Of a stretch of 64,000 bases of DNA, positions 1-9,500 are shown piece after piece. Source of the stretch: an uncultured Bacteroidota bacterium (GTDB taxonomy: Bacteria > Bacteroidota > Bacteroidia > Chitinophagales > Chitinophagaceae); the NCBI GenBank assembly GCA_903824665.1, contig CAIJXT010000021.1:1-64000 (forward strand), in the 5' to 3' direction. The stretch's first letter is position 1; every line of letters starts with the position of its first letter. The translations under genes and the position numbers were made by a program. The notes below the pieces were generated by a model that worked only from the letters and a program-made list of their open reading frames with translations, was not told the origin of the DNA and searched no databases.

Positions 1-3000
1 GAATAGGATATTGTTGTGTTGCCGCTACCGATGCCGTTAACCGTGCCGTCGGCAGCTACGGTTGCTACCGATGTGTTACTGCTGCTCCAGATGCCACCGG
101 GTACCGAACTGACTACTGTTGTGGCCTGTGTGTTACATACGTTATTGTTTCCGGTAATGGTACCGGCGTTTGCAAATGCGTTGACTGTGAGTGACATGGT
201 GCTAAAGGCATCGGGGCAACCACCACCAGCTACGAGATAGCTGATTGTTGTTATGCCACTGCCGATGCCAGTTACAACACCTGAGGTGCCAATAGTCGCG
301 GCAGCAGTATTGCTGCTACTCCAAATGCCACCTGGAATGCTGCTGATGAAAAGGGCATTGGCACCTGCGCAAAGGGCAGAAGCGCCGGAAATGCCGCCAG
401 CAGAGGGTGCTGAACTTACTGTAACTGTGCGTGTCGTATATTCACTACCACATGTATTCGCAATTGTGTAGGTAATTACAGCGGTTCCCGGCAAGAGGCC
501 ATGTACAAGTCCTGTAGCGTTTACAGTTGCGATCGTTGGTGCTCCGGACGACCATGTACCACCCGATACACTGCTGACGAGCAAGCTGGTGAGCCCATTG
601 CATACGGTGGCAATTCCGGAAATGTTGCCGGGATCGGGCGTAGCGTTAACTGTAATGGTTTTTGTTGCTGCTGAGGCTGCACAACTATTGACCAAAGTAT
701 AAGAAACGAGGACCGTACCGGCAGTGATGCCCGTAAAAGTGCCGCTGGTGCCCACTGTTGCAACGGCGGTATTGCTGCTGGTCCATGTTCCGCCTGGAAC
801 TGTTGCGGTAAGGATTAAATCTAAGCCATTGCAAACAGTAGATGATCCGGAAATAGTGCCGGGATCAAGTGCGGCATTAACGGTGACTACTTTATAGGAA
901 GTGCCGAGGCCACAACCGTTGTTGTATGTATACCCGATTGTTGCTGTTCCGAGTGCCAAGCCGCCGACGAGTCCTGAGCCTGAGCCAACTGTGGCTATTG
1001 CAAGGTTGCTGCTGGACCATGTGCCCGCACCACTGCCGATAGGTACGGAAAGTAGACTAGCCGCCCCAACGCAAATATCTGAACTGCCGGTTATTGTGCC
1101 CGATCCTGCCGAATTTACGTTTATCAATATAGTAGCGGTTTCTGTACCACATGCATTTGTAGTCTGGTAGGAAACTGTAGCCGTACCCTGGGCAATTCCG
1201 GTGACAATTCCGGTTGATCCAACAGAGGCAACAGCAATGTTGCTACTTATCCAAACACCACCTGTAATAGACTTCTCCAATACAATCGCACTACCTGAAC
1301 ATAAATTGACAGTGCCAGACAAAACCGCGTTTTGCCTACGGACTTTACGAATTCTGTGGTTACTATAGTCCGCAATGAGTAGATTTTGATCATTGTCAAC
1401 TGTTACGTCTATTGGGAAATTTATTTTGGCGTTTGTTGCAGGACCTCCATCGCCAGAGAAGCCAGCAACTCCGGAGCCAGCTACAGTACTAACTATGCCT
1501 GAGTTGTTTATTTTTCTTATCCGGTTGTTTGTAGGGCACGCAACATATATATTGTTATCATCATCAACGGTGATACCATAGGGTCCCGGAATACCAGCAG
1601 CAGTGGCTGGGCCGCCATCTCCGGACAACCCTGATGAACCGTTTCCTGCGATGGTAGTTATGATGCCGGTAGTCAAGTCTATCTTGCGAATCCGATTGCT
1701 TCCATTGTCCGTTAAGTAAAGGTTTGTGCCTTTCAGATGCAAATAATTGGGGTAGCTTAAATTTGCAGAGGTAGCGGGCGTTCCATGACCAGCGTAAGCA
1801 GTACTGCCAGTACCAGCAATTGTTGTGATTATCCCGGAGGTGTTGATTTTCCTTATTCTATGGTTTAAGAGGTCAGTGATGTAGATATTGTTGTCTGCAT
1901 CGATAGCAATACCATTTGGCTGACTCAATGTGGCATCTACTGCAAGACTGTTATCGCCACTAAAACCACCCACACCTGTGCCCGCAACGGTAGTGATAAT
2001 ACCGGTAGTGCTAATTTTTCTTACCCGATTGTTCATGCGGTCAGCGAAAAAAATGTTGCCATAGCTATCTTCTGCAACTTGAAATGGACAGTTAATTTTG
2101 GCAGCAGTTGCTTGTATGTTATCGCCGCTAAACCCGGCGGTGCCGGTTCCGGCAATTGTAGAAATCGTCCCGGAAGCACTTATTCGCCGTATTCTATGAT
2201 TAGCATAATCTGATACTAATATGTTACCGTCATTGGACTTGAAAACAGCAGATGGTGAATTAAAAAGAGCGAAGCTTGAATGAGCACCGTCTCCGCTGAA
2301 TCCTCCAGATCCGGTGCCTGCTATTGTTGTGATAGCGGAAGGAAGAAGTTCACCAATAGATGGGGAAATCAGGGCATCCACGGTGATTGGCTTTGTCACA
2401 CTGGCATTTGAACAACTACCAGGCACAGTATAAAATATTTGGTAGGTGCCAGGAGTGCTTGCGGTTGCTATACCAGTAGCACTCCCGACCGTGACGGAGG
2501 TATGGTTGCTATGCCAGTAGCCACCAGGTGATGTATTGGTGTATGTTGTTGGGGTGCCTACGCATATGGTTGAAGCACCGGAAGTAGTTCCTACAACCGG
2601 AGGAATACTAACAGTAACGACAGTGGTAGCAGCCGTATATCCGCAACCATTTGTGACAGAATATTCGATCGTAGTGGTGCCTGGAGTAATACCTCTAACT
2701 ATTCCTGTTGACGCATCAACTGTTGCTACCGCAGGGGTTGAAGAAGACCAGGAACCTCCTGGTGCACCAGTGTATGTCAAAGTTCGATTACTGTTAATAC
2801 ACATATTCGAAGTGGGTAGGATGCTTCCGGGAATACTGGAAGTGACCAGGACATTTGTTGTAGCTGTGACAGAGCAACCCGGACTGGCCGCCGTGATCGA
2901 ATATATCCCGCTCATCGGAAGTGTCGCACCAATTACTGTAGGGTTGGCCAGGGACGAAGAGAAACCAGCCGGACCAGACCAGGTATAGGAGGGAGTGCCA

Positions 3001-3569
3001 GTCGCATTTGTAGACACAACAATAGTTTCCCCCGGGCAATAAGGGCTAGTATTACTTGCTGTGACCGGAAAAACAGTGGGTACTGGTATTATTATACCTG
3101 TACCCCATCCTCCACCTGTAACGAGTCTCAAAGTGCTGACCAGGACCTGGAAAATATTGTCCCCAGATGGCACAGGACCGGCGACAGAGGGTGCTATAAA
3201 CCTATAATACATTTTCCGTATTCCGAAAGTTTCCGGACCAGGAGTAATAGGGTATTCGACGTGCGTACTCCAGGTCACTTTATCTAAAGAAATATTCAGA
3301 TGTGGGGCACCCGTTGCGTCTGCGTAAGTCAAATATGCGCTTCCAACTGGGGTGCTAATTAAGAAACTGTCAATAATCATTTCGCATTGAGTGGGGTGGT
3401 TTGCAGGGAAGTTATAGGACTCAGGTGTGGCCGATATTTGAGCATGGGCTGTGCCTATAATGCAAAATAGGGACGTCAATAGGAGTGTGATTGATCTTAG
3501 AATGAATGCCCTTGTCTTGAAGAAATTAGTGCAAACGCATGCACGATAGATTGAGGAGACCTTATTCAT
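1..3569 (-). CDS. Large secreted Ig-like/NHL-propeller protein, C-terminus beyond window edge
   Basis: At least 1189 residues; the reading frame is open to the left edge, so the C-terminus (probably a T9SS sorting domain, by analogy with the two related proteins in this window) is not seen. The start ATG at 3569 is followed by a long n-region and a hydrophobic stretch ending in a signal-peptide-like AHAQ at about residue 45. A non-repetitive domain follows to about residue 170, then two Big_2-type Ig repeats (pattern GGxWxSxxxxxATV). Six NHL repeats, each with TIAGTGxxGFSGDG and NHRIRKI-like motifs, span about residues 408-745; six blades fit one closed beta-propeller. At least six more Ig repeats follow. 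Likely role is an extracellular or cell-surface structural or binding protein; the ligand is unknown. Certain as a gene, uncertain in function. Confidence 0.9.
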   Translation of the reverse strand, partial: MNKVSSIYRACVCTNFFKTRAFILRSITLLLTSLFCIIGTAHAQISATPESYNFPANHPTQCEMIIDSFLISTPVGSAYLTYADATGAPHLNISLDKVTWSTHVEYPITPGPETFGIRKMYYRFIAPSVAGPVPSGDNIFQVLVSTLRLVTGGGWGTGIIIPVPTVFPVTASNTSPYCPGETIVVSTNATGTPSYTWSGPAGFSSSLANPTVIGATLPMSGIYSITAASPGCSVTATTNVLVTSSIPGSILPTSNMCINSNRTLTYTGAPGGSWSSSTPAVATVDASTGIVRGITPGTTTIEYSVTNGCGYTAATTVVTVSIPPVVGTTSGASTICVGTPTTYTNTSPGGYWHSNHTSVTVGSATGIATASTPGTYQIFYTVPGSCSNASVTKPITVDALISPSIGELLPSAITTIAGTGSGGFSGDGAHSSFALFNSPSAVFKSNDGNILVSDYANHRIRRISASGTISTIAGTGTAGFSGDNIQATAAKINCPFQVAEDSYGNIFFADRMNNRVRKISTTGIITTVAGTGVGGFSGDNSLAVDATLSQPNGIAIDADNNIYITDLLNHRIRKINTSGIITTIAGTGSTAYAGHGTPATSANLSYPNYLHLKGTNLYLTDNGSNRIRKIDLTTGIITTIAGNGSSGLSGDGGPATAAGIPGPYGITVDDDNNIYVACPTNNRIRKINNSGIVSTVAGSGVAGFSGDGGPATNAKINFPIDVTVDNDQNLLIADYSNHRIRKVRRQNAVLSGTVNLCSGSAIVLEKSITGGVWISSNIAVASVGSTGIVTGIAQGTATVSYQTTNACGTETATILINVNSAGSGTITGSSDICVGAASLLSVPIGSGAGTWSSSNLAIATVGSGSGLVGGLALGTATIGYTYNNGCGLGTSYKVVTVNAALDPGTISGSSTVCNGLDLILTATVPGGTWTSSNTAVATVGTSGTFTGITAGTVLVSYTLVNSCAASAATKTITVNATPDPGNISGIATVCNGLTSLLVSSVSGGTWSSGAPTIATVNATGLVHGLLPGTAVITYTIANTCGSEYTTRTVTVSSAPSAGGISGASALCAGANALFISSIPGGIWSSSNTAAATIGTSGVVTGIGSGITTISYLVAGGGCPDAFSTMSLTVNAFANAGTITGNNNVCNTQATTVVSSVPGGIWSSSNTSVATVAADGTVNGIGSGNTTISY

Positions 3570-3611
3570 GAGGTGTATATTTTACAATATATTAGTTTGT
3601 AAAAATAACTA

Positions 3612-3648
3612 AATTGGTATTATTTTGTTCCAATTGTTTACAAATTGG
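3612..3648. promoter_or_regulatory. Alternating AATTGG/CCAATT repeats upstream of the Ig/NHL gene
   Basis: Three copies of the same hexamer in alternating orientation (3612-3617, 3630-3635, 3643-3648) lie 43-79 bp upstream of the start codon at 3569. The last two form an inverted repeat with a 7-nt spacer. The arrangement is compatible with an operator or a hairpin in the AT-rich promoter region. No exact TAnnTTTG element was found in this spacer. Confidence 0.25.
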
Positions 3649-3776
3649 ATGTTATTAACAAGCAGAAAACAGAAGACATATACCTGATGAAATTCATCAC
3701 CAGACAAACGATGTAACAACTTTAATAGAACAGTGGAAGTGTTTAATCAGTTAAATATCAAAGTAGTATGCTATGA

Positions 3777-5516
3777 TTATTCGAGGCGATAAACGGGATA
3801 CCGCAGGTATTCTTTTTCGAAGTAGGGCGAGTGGCGGTAGATAAAGTCGAGCTGGGCGTGTGCGTCTTTGGCGAACTCGGGGTCGGCATTTCTTTTGTCT
3901 TCAAGTTGTTTTTTGAGTGCAGGATCTTTTTTTAGCATTGCTGCCGCCAGATCTTCGAATACGTAGGAGCTGAAATACTCTTTCTGTTGCAGGATACCAT
4001 CGAAATAATTCCAGGCAAAAAAGCCATCGGGGCCGGTGGGTTCAAGGGTTTCGATGAGGTATCGTTTTGCGTTCTGATTTACGACGATCAAGTAGTCGCC
4101 CTGGGTGACTTCAATTTTGGTTTGTACAGGTGTAACTTTCACATTTTTGTGTGGATAGTGTCGTTCGTAGGGTCTTGGTGATGTTTCATAATCGTCGATG
4201 TGGTATGCGGTGAGCGTCATCATGCTGTCGTAATTGATGCGCTGCATGCGAACACCATTTGCGCGAAGGCAGACAATAACTGGTGTCCATGCCTTGGGTA
4301 TTATGTAGGCTTTGGGCGCTTTTACAGATGCTGTGGGCACAAATTGGTCGTAAAATGGTACTTTTTTGGTGAATGGTTTTTTGCGGTCGTAGTAGAGACG
4401 GGGCAGGCCACTCACCTCGCTTTTTTTGTACCCTGACTGGTAACCCATAAATGTAACCGAATCACACTTTATTGTGTCAACCCGCCAATCAAGCGGGAAA
4501 TCTTTCTGGGTAAGCAGTGCCTTTTTATCATTTGCCCGGGCGGTTTTGATTGCCGTGGCATGCTCGCTACCGGTTTTTATAACCCCCAGCATGAGTGCGT
4601 AGGTGGCACGTACCCTGTCGGCAAATGGTTTGAGCATGTGGGTTTCGGGAACATAAGCCATTGTCTGGAAGAGGGCGGCATAGCCACTGGAGAATCGTGG
4701 CGGATCGTAAAATTCGCGCCAGCCATTGTCGGGGGTATGCTCAAAATCGTTGACGTACGGCACCATGTCGTATCCATGTTCCTTCATGTCTTTGTACAGC
4801 AGAGGGGTAAGCGTGTCGTGCATGTAGGCACCGGTTTCGCCACCAAGTTTGTTGTGCTGCGTGGCGAGAAGTGTCATGATATGCTGGTAGTCGGCGCCGT
4901 CGGACACATGATTGTCGAGAAATATATCGGGGTTCATTTTGGTGAACAGATCTGTAAGTCCCAGCGTTTCGGCGGCATCGCACTTAATGAAGTCGCGGTT
5001 AAGATCGAGGTTTCGTGCATTTCCGCGAAAGCCGTAGCTGTCGGGACCATCCTGATTGGCACGGCTAAAGCTGCCCCTATTGAGCGCGCCACCCAGGTTG
5101 TAAACCGGAACCACAACGAGCAGTATGTTGTCGGGAATCTTAATTTTTCCGGTGGCGGCATCGCGCAGCAACATCATGCTCGCGTCAATACCGTCTGGCT
5201 CGCCGGGGTGTATCGCATTATTCACGAGGATGACGAGTTTGCCACTTTTACGTATCTCGTCTTTGTCGAACTTGCCATCGTTGGTGTAGGCAACATAACG
5301 AAGCGGATAGCCATTGTCTGCGGGCCCCATATCACCGATATTTATGGTGGGAAAGGCTGCTTTGAGTTGTTTGAAAAACTCGTTTACTTCGGGGTAGGTG
5401 GCTGATTCCTTACCTTTTGAGCGTTCGAAAGGCGTAAGAAAAGTGGTGTCTGTGCTTCCCGAGGCTGTTGTGATGCCAGTGATGGCAAGAATCAGGTATA
5501 TGGCAATTAATCTCAT
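3777..5516 (-). CDS. Secreted M14-family zinc carboxypeptidase
   Basis: 579 aa. The first zinc-binding motif H-x-x-E is in NNAIHPGEPDG (His103, Glu106), the third ligand is His203 in DNHVSDG, and a candidate catalytic Glu is residue 291 in PETHMLKPF. These match the M14 metallocarboxypeptidase fold, which removes C-terminal residues from peptides or acts on peptidoglycan peptides. The start at 5516 was chosen because it opens with a clear signal peptide (MRLIAIYLILAITGITTASG); an in-frame extension to 5765 adds 83 residues without signal-peptide character and would overlap tex. The product is probably periplasmic or secreted. Divergent from tex with 200 bp between the starts. Substrate not predictable. 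Confidence 0.9.
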   Translation of the reverse strand: MRLIAIYLILAITGITTASGSTDTTFLTPFERSKGKESATYPEVNEFFKQLKAAFPTINIGDMGPADNGYPLRYVAYTNDGKFDKDEIRKSGKLVILVNNAIHPGEPDGIDASMMLLRDAATGKIKIPDNILLVVVPVYNLGGALNRGSFSRANQDGPDSYGFRGNARNLDLNRDFIKCDAAETLGLTDLFTKMNPDIFLDNHVSDGADYQHIMTLLATQHNKLGGETGAYMHDTLTPLLYKDMKEHGYDMVPYVNDFEHTPDNGWREFYDPPRFSSGYAALFQTMAYVPETHMLKPFADRVRATYALMLGVIKTGSEHATAIKTARANDKKALLTQKDFPLDWRVDTIKCDSVTFMGYQSGYKKSEVSGLPRLYYDRKKPFTKKVPFYDQFVPTASVKAPKAYIIPKAWTPVIVCLRANGVRMQRINYDSMMTLTAYHIDDYETSPRPYERHYPHKNVKVTPVQTKIEVTQGDYLIVVNQNAKRYLIETLEPTGPDGFFAWNYFDGILQQKEYFSSYVFEDLAAAMLKKDPALKKQLEDKRNADPEFAKDAHAQLDFIYRHSPYFEKEYLRYPVYRLE

Positions 5517-5716
5517 TGGTGTAAAGATAAGCACTACATCGCAACTCAGGAAGGGAGCGGAGTAGTGCTTTTCTGTATCTGTTTGGGTAGGGTTGGGTAT
5601 ATCTCCGGATTTTGTACCAAAACCGGCAAGTGAAACCACTTTCAAATGACTTGCAGAAATATCTTTTTCGTTTCCCATCATCCACCTACATTCGCAATCC
5701 TGAAAAACAAGAGATA

Positions 5717-7957
5717 ATGACAGATTACGCAAAGAGTGTGGCCGCCAGGCTGGGATTGAGAACAATGGATGTGGCTGCGGTGCTGGAACTGCTGGCAGGT
5801 GGCGCTACAATACCGTTCATAGCACGATACCGTAAGGATAAGACAGGCGCACTGGATGAGGTGCAGATACAACAGATACAGGATGAAGCTGGCAGGCAGC
5901 AGGAGTTTGCTGAGCGCAAGGCATTTATAGAAAAGACGATAACCGAGCAAGGTAAGATGACAGATGAGCTTCAGGCACGTATAAACAAAGCGGAGGCTAT
6001 TACCGAACTTGAAGACATATACCTGCCTTATAAACCTAAGCGCAAGACAAAAGCGCTGATAGCCAGAGAGAACGGGCTGGAACCGCTGGCATTGCTGCTG
6101 CTGGAGCAGGGAGCAATAGACCCTGCAAGCGAGGCGGCTGCATACCTGAATGATAATGTGCAATCGGCAGACGAAGCACTGCAAGGAGCCCGTGATATAA
6201 TAGCAGAAATGGTGAATGAAGATGTGCAGGTGCGGACAACTATGCGCAGGCTATTTGAAACCAAGGCGGCAGTGCAGGCCAAGGTACTGGCTGATAAAGA
6301 GGCTGAAGGGATAAAGTATAGAGACTATTTCGCGTTTTCGGAGCCTGTTTCGAAGATACCCTCACATAGGCTGCTGGCGGTGATGCGTGGCTTTATGGAA
6401 GGTGTGCTGCGACTGACGATAGCACCGGACGAAGAAGAGGCACTCGCTCTGATAGAGGAATTATTTGTGAAGCGGGGTAATCTGGCGGGAGAGCAGGTGA
6501 AGAAGGCTGTGAAAGACGCGTACCGCAGAATGCTACAGGTGAGCCTGGAAAGTGAGTTTCGTACGGCACTAAAGGTAAAGGCGGATGAGGAAGCGATCAA
6601 TGTATTTGCGGAAAACTTGCGGCAGTTACTATTGAGCGCCCCACTGGGGAGCAAGCGGATTCTGGCTATAGACCCGGGATACCGTACGGGTTGCAAGGTG
6701 GTGGTGCTGGACGACAAAGGTGCGCTATTGGAGACCGGTCTGATATACATACACGAGCCCGGCAGGCTGATTGACGCAGAGCACAAAATACGCACACTTG
6801 TTCAAAAACATGCCATACAGGCATTTGCAATAGGTGACGGAACGGCAGGCAGAGAGACGGAACAACTGGTAAAGAAACTGAACCTGGGATTGCCGGTATT
6901 TCTGGTGAATGAAGATGGCGCATCGGTTTATTCTGCGTCTGAGATAGCCCGTGAGGAGTTTCCGGATCAGGACATCACGATACGTGGTGCGGCGAGCATA
7001 GGCAGGCGCCTGATGGACCCGCTGGCGGAACTGGTTAAGATAGACCCGAAAAGTATTGGGGTGGGGCAGTACCAGCATGATGTAAACCAGGTGCGGCTGC
7101 GTGAGCGGCTGGACCAGACGGTGGTGAGTTGTGTGAATGCTGTGGGAGTGAATCTTAATACAGCTAGTAAGCACCTGTTGTCTTATGTGAGCGGGATTGG
7201 CCCGTCGATAGCGGCCAATATTGTCGCTTACAGAAATGAAGCGGGTCGCTTTGAGACCCGAGGCGAGTTGCTGAAAGTACCCCGACTGGGAGCAAAGGCT
7301 TATGAGCAATGTGCTGGCTTTCTGAGAATAAAAGATGGATCGGATCCGCTGGATGCGAGTGCGGTGCACCCTGAGGTTTATGGGATTGTGGGTAAAATGG
7401 CTGCGGACCTGGGGGTAGGGGTGAAGGAACTTATAGGCAACGAAAAAATGCTGAAGGAGATTGACACCCGAAAATACATCACAGCGGAAACAGGCACACA
7501 TACCCTTCAGGACATACTTGCAGAATTAAAGAAGCCCGGACTGGATCCCCGTAGTGAGGCGCGGCAATTTGAATTTGCGGCGATTTATAGTATCAGCGAT
7601 GTACATACTGGTATGATCGTACCCGGAATTGTGACGAATCTGACCCGGTTTGGTGCTTTTGTAGATATAGGTGTGAAGCAGGATGGGCTGGTGCATGTAT
7701 CTGAAATTGCGCACAAGTATATCTCTGACCCGAATGAAGCACTGAAGCTGAATCAGGAGGTAACTGTAAAGGTTACAGAAGTGGATGTGGCACGTAAACG
7801 AATAGCATTGTCGATAAAACAGGCACAGGAGGCGCTCACACTGAAGGGCAGACCTGCACCGGCAAAGCCAAGTGGGCGGGAAAAGCCGGCAGAACCAGAT
7901 AAGCCAATAAGTATGAATGACGCTCTGAGCCTGCTAAAGAACAAATTTGGCAAATAG
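5717..7957 (+). CDS. tex: Tex-family RNA-binding transcription accessory protein
   Basis: 746 aa, a normal Tex length. Domains in order: N-terminal helical Tex region (about 1-310), a YqgF/RNase H-like domain starting at RILAIDPGYRTG (about 314), a helix-hairpin-helix region with SGIGPSIAANIVAYR (about 488-540), and a C-terminal S1 RNA-binding domain (about 631-705; TRFGAFVDIGVKQDGLVHVS). A Lys/Pro-rich tail follows. Tex is a cytoplasmic nucleic-acid-binding protein tied to transcription and RNA metabolism. The ATG at 5717 (MTDYAKSVAARLGL) was preferred to an in-frame start 35 codons upstream because family members begin at this point. The gene is convergent with the histidine kinase, with only 8 bp between the stop codons. 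Confidence 0.95.
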   Translation: MTDYAKSVAARLGLRTMDVAAVLELLAGGATIPFIARYRKDKTGALDEVQIQQIQDEAGRQQEFAERKAFIEKTITEQGKMTDELQARINKAEAITELEDIYLPYKPKRKTKALIARENGLEPLALLLLEQGAIDPASEAAAYLNDNVQSADEALQGARDIIAEMVNEDVQVRTTMRRLFETKAAVQAKVLADKEAEGIKYRDYFAFSEPVSKIPSHRLLAVMRGFMEGVLRLTIAPDEEEALALIEELFVKRGNLAGEQVKKAVKDAYRRMLQVSLESEFRTALKVKADEEAINVFAENLRQLLLSAPLGSKRILAIDPGYRTGCKVVVLDDKGALLETGLIYIHEPGRLIDAEHKIRTLVQKHAIQAFAIGDGTAGRETEQLVKKLNLGLPVFLVNEDGASVYSASEIAREEFPDQDITIRGAASIGRRLMDPLAELVKIDPKSIGVGQYQHDVNQVRLRERLDQTVVSCVNAVGVNLNTASKHLLSYVSGIGPSIAANIVAYRNEAGRFETRGELLKVPRLGAKAYEQCAGFLRIKDGSDPLDASAVHPEVYGIVGKMAADLGVGVKELIGNEKMLKEIDTRKYITAETGTHTLQDILAELKKPGLDPRSEARQFEFAAIYSISDVHTGMIVPGIVTNLTRFGAFVDIGVKQDGLVHVSEIAHKYISDPNEALKLNQEVTVKVTEVDVARKRIALSIKQAQEALTLKGRPAPAKPSGREKPAEPDKPISMNDALSLLKNKFGK

Positions 7958-7965
7958 GTGATTAC

Positions 7966-9360
7966 TTACTCTATTGGAAAGTATAGTCTGAAAATAGCGC
8001 CAGCTCCCGGCACGCCTTCTGCATCAATGTAGCCGTCGTGGTTTGCAATGATGCGCTGGCAGATTGCCAGACCTATGCCTTTGCCTTCGTACTGAGATTG
8101 TTCGGCATGCAGCCGTCTGAATATTTTGAAGATGTTGGATATATACTTATTGTCGAAACCAATGCCATTGTCTGCCACGGTAATGCAGTGAAAACGTTTT
8201 TTTCTTAGCGTAGGGCCGGCCCCCGGAATTTCGTTGCCAACAACATTTTCGTATTTAATAGCAATGATCGGGCTGTTTGCGTCGCGGGTAAATTTTAGTG
8301 CGTTGTCGAACAGTGCTCTGAACAAGATGGCGAGCTGTGGCTCGTAGCCCAGGACGAGCGGTAGTGGTTCTACTTTTACGATCGCGTCTTTTTCTGCAAT
8401 AACCTGTTGTATGTCGGAGACTATTTCGTCTATTACTTTGTTGAGGTCGGTAGGCTTCTTTTGTTCATCCGTTTTAATGAGATTGGTAAGGCTTACAAGA
8501 TCTGCGATAAGTAGTTGCATGCGACTGGCGAAGCTATTGATCCGTTGCAGCGTTGTTTTGGTTTCTTCTGCATTGTTTGTTTTTTTTCTTACAATCAGCA
8601 TGTTGCTGAACACCTGTATTTTGCGTAAAGGCTCCTGGAGATCGTGCGAAATGGCATAGGCTATATCCTGCAGTTCAAGGTGTGACTTTTTCAGGTCCGC
8701 AATTTTTGAGTTCAGCTCTTCCTGGTATATCATTCCGGATCTGATGAGCTTCATGAGCAGCACAAACAGGAACAAAGTAACCGTGCAGAAAATGAGGAGC
8801 AATGATTTGATTGTCTGCGTGGTTAGTTTTTCATAGAACTGCTGTTTTTTATATCGCTGAGACAAGAGAATATTTTCTGTGTTGTGCATGTCTCTCATTA
8901 TTTTGTTGGCTGCGATCATGTACTTGCGACCTTCGAAGTAATACGGAGATGCGACTTTGGATCGTGTAGAGTCGATATAATCAATGTTATCAAGAGAATA
9001 ATTGATACGGAGAGCGATTGAATTTTTGAGCGCTATGATGTTTTTGCGTTGTTCTGCATTGTCGGCAAGCAGTTTTTCGAGTACATACAGCGATGGGTAG
9101 ATGCTGTCAATTACGCTGTTCATAACCTTCAGGTAGGATGTGTCGCTTGTAAGAATATAACCCCGTTCCCACCTATCCATGTCTTTAAGAAAAACCTCCG
9201 TTTTGTATAGCGTCCGAATTACCCTGTTGCTATGCAGCAACTCGTCTGAATAGCCAGTGAACATGCTGAATCGGCTAATAGAGAACAACGACACAGCAAT
9301 CATTATTATGAACGATGCACCGAATGCAATGAAAATCAAGATCAGCTTCCTTTTTCGCAT
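7966..9360 (-). CDS. Membrane sensor histidine kinase with CHASE3-like domain
   Basis: 464 aa. TM1 is about residues 6-28 and TM2 about 186-206. The roughly 155-residue loop between them is helical, with the DMDRWERGYILTSD pattern typical of CHASE3 sensor domains. A short coiled coil leads to the H-box ISHDLQEPLRK (His239, the autophosphorylation site), then the ATPase domain with N-box DNALKF, G1 DNGIGF and G2 GKGIGLAIC. It should autophosphorylate and pass phosphate to a response regulator. No receiver or regulator gene is adjacent, so it is an orphan kinase here. The signal sensed is unknown. Confidence 0.92.
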   Translation of the reverse strand: MRKRKLILIFIAFGASFIIMIAVSLFSISRFSMFTGYSDELLHSNRVIRTLYKTEVFLKDMDRWERGYILTSDTSYLKVMNSVIDSIYPSLYVLEKLLADNAEQRKNIIALKNSIALRINYSLDNIDYIDSTRSKVASPYYFEGRKYMIAANKIMRDMHNTENILLSQRYKKQQFYEKLTTQTIKSLLLIFCTVTLFLFVLLMKLIRSGMIYQEELNSKIADLKKSHLELQDIAYAISHDLQEPLRKIQVFSNMLIVRKKTNNAEETKTTLQRINSFASRMQLLIADLVSLTNLIKTDEQKKPTDLNKVIDEIVSDIQQVIAEKDAIVKVEPLPLVLGYEPQLAILFRALFDNALKFTRDANSPIIAIKYENVVGNEIPGAGPTLRKKRFHCITVADNGIGFDNKYISNIFKIFRRLHAEQSQYEGKGIGLAICQRIIANHDGYIDAEGVPGAGAIFRLYFPIE

Positions 9361-9500
9361 AGTATTTCCTGAATCAAATCTACATTTTGTAAAATTAAAT
9401 ACCGCTGTTTTTTATGTTATTGTTATGATGAATCTATGCGGGGACGTGGTTTGGTTCGAACGGGACACCTTTTAATTCGTTATTTTGCACTAAAATTTAA

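Noticed and set aside
4560-5405. 281-codon open frame on the plus strand
   Set aside because: Antisense to the M14 carboxypeptidase, whose zinc ligands and signal peptide are clear on the other strand.
9451-9465. GGTTCGAAC resembling a tRNA T-loop
   Set aside because: No acceptor stem, D-arm or anticodon arm can be built around it.
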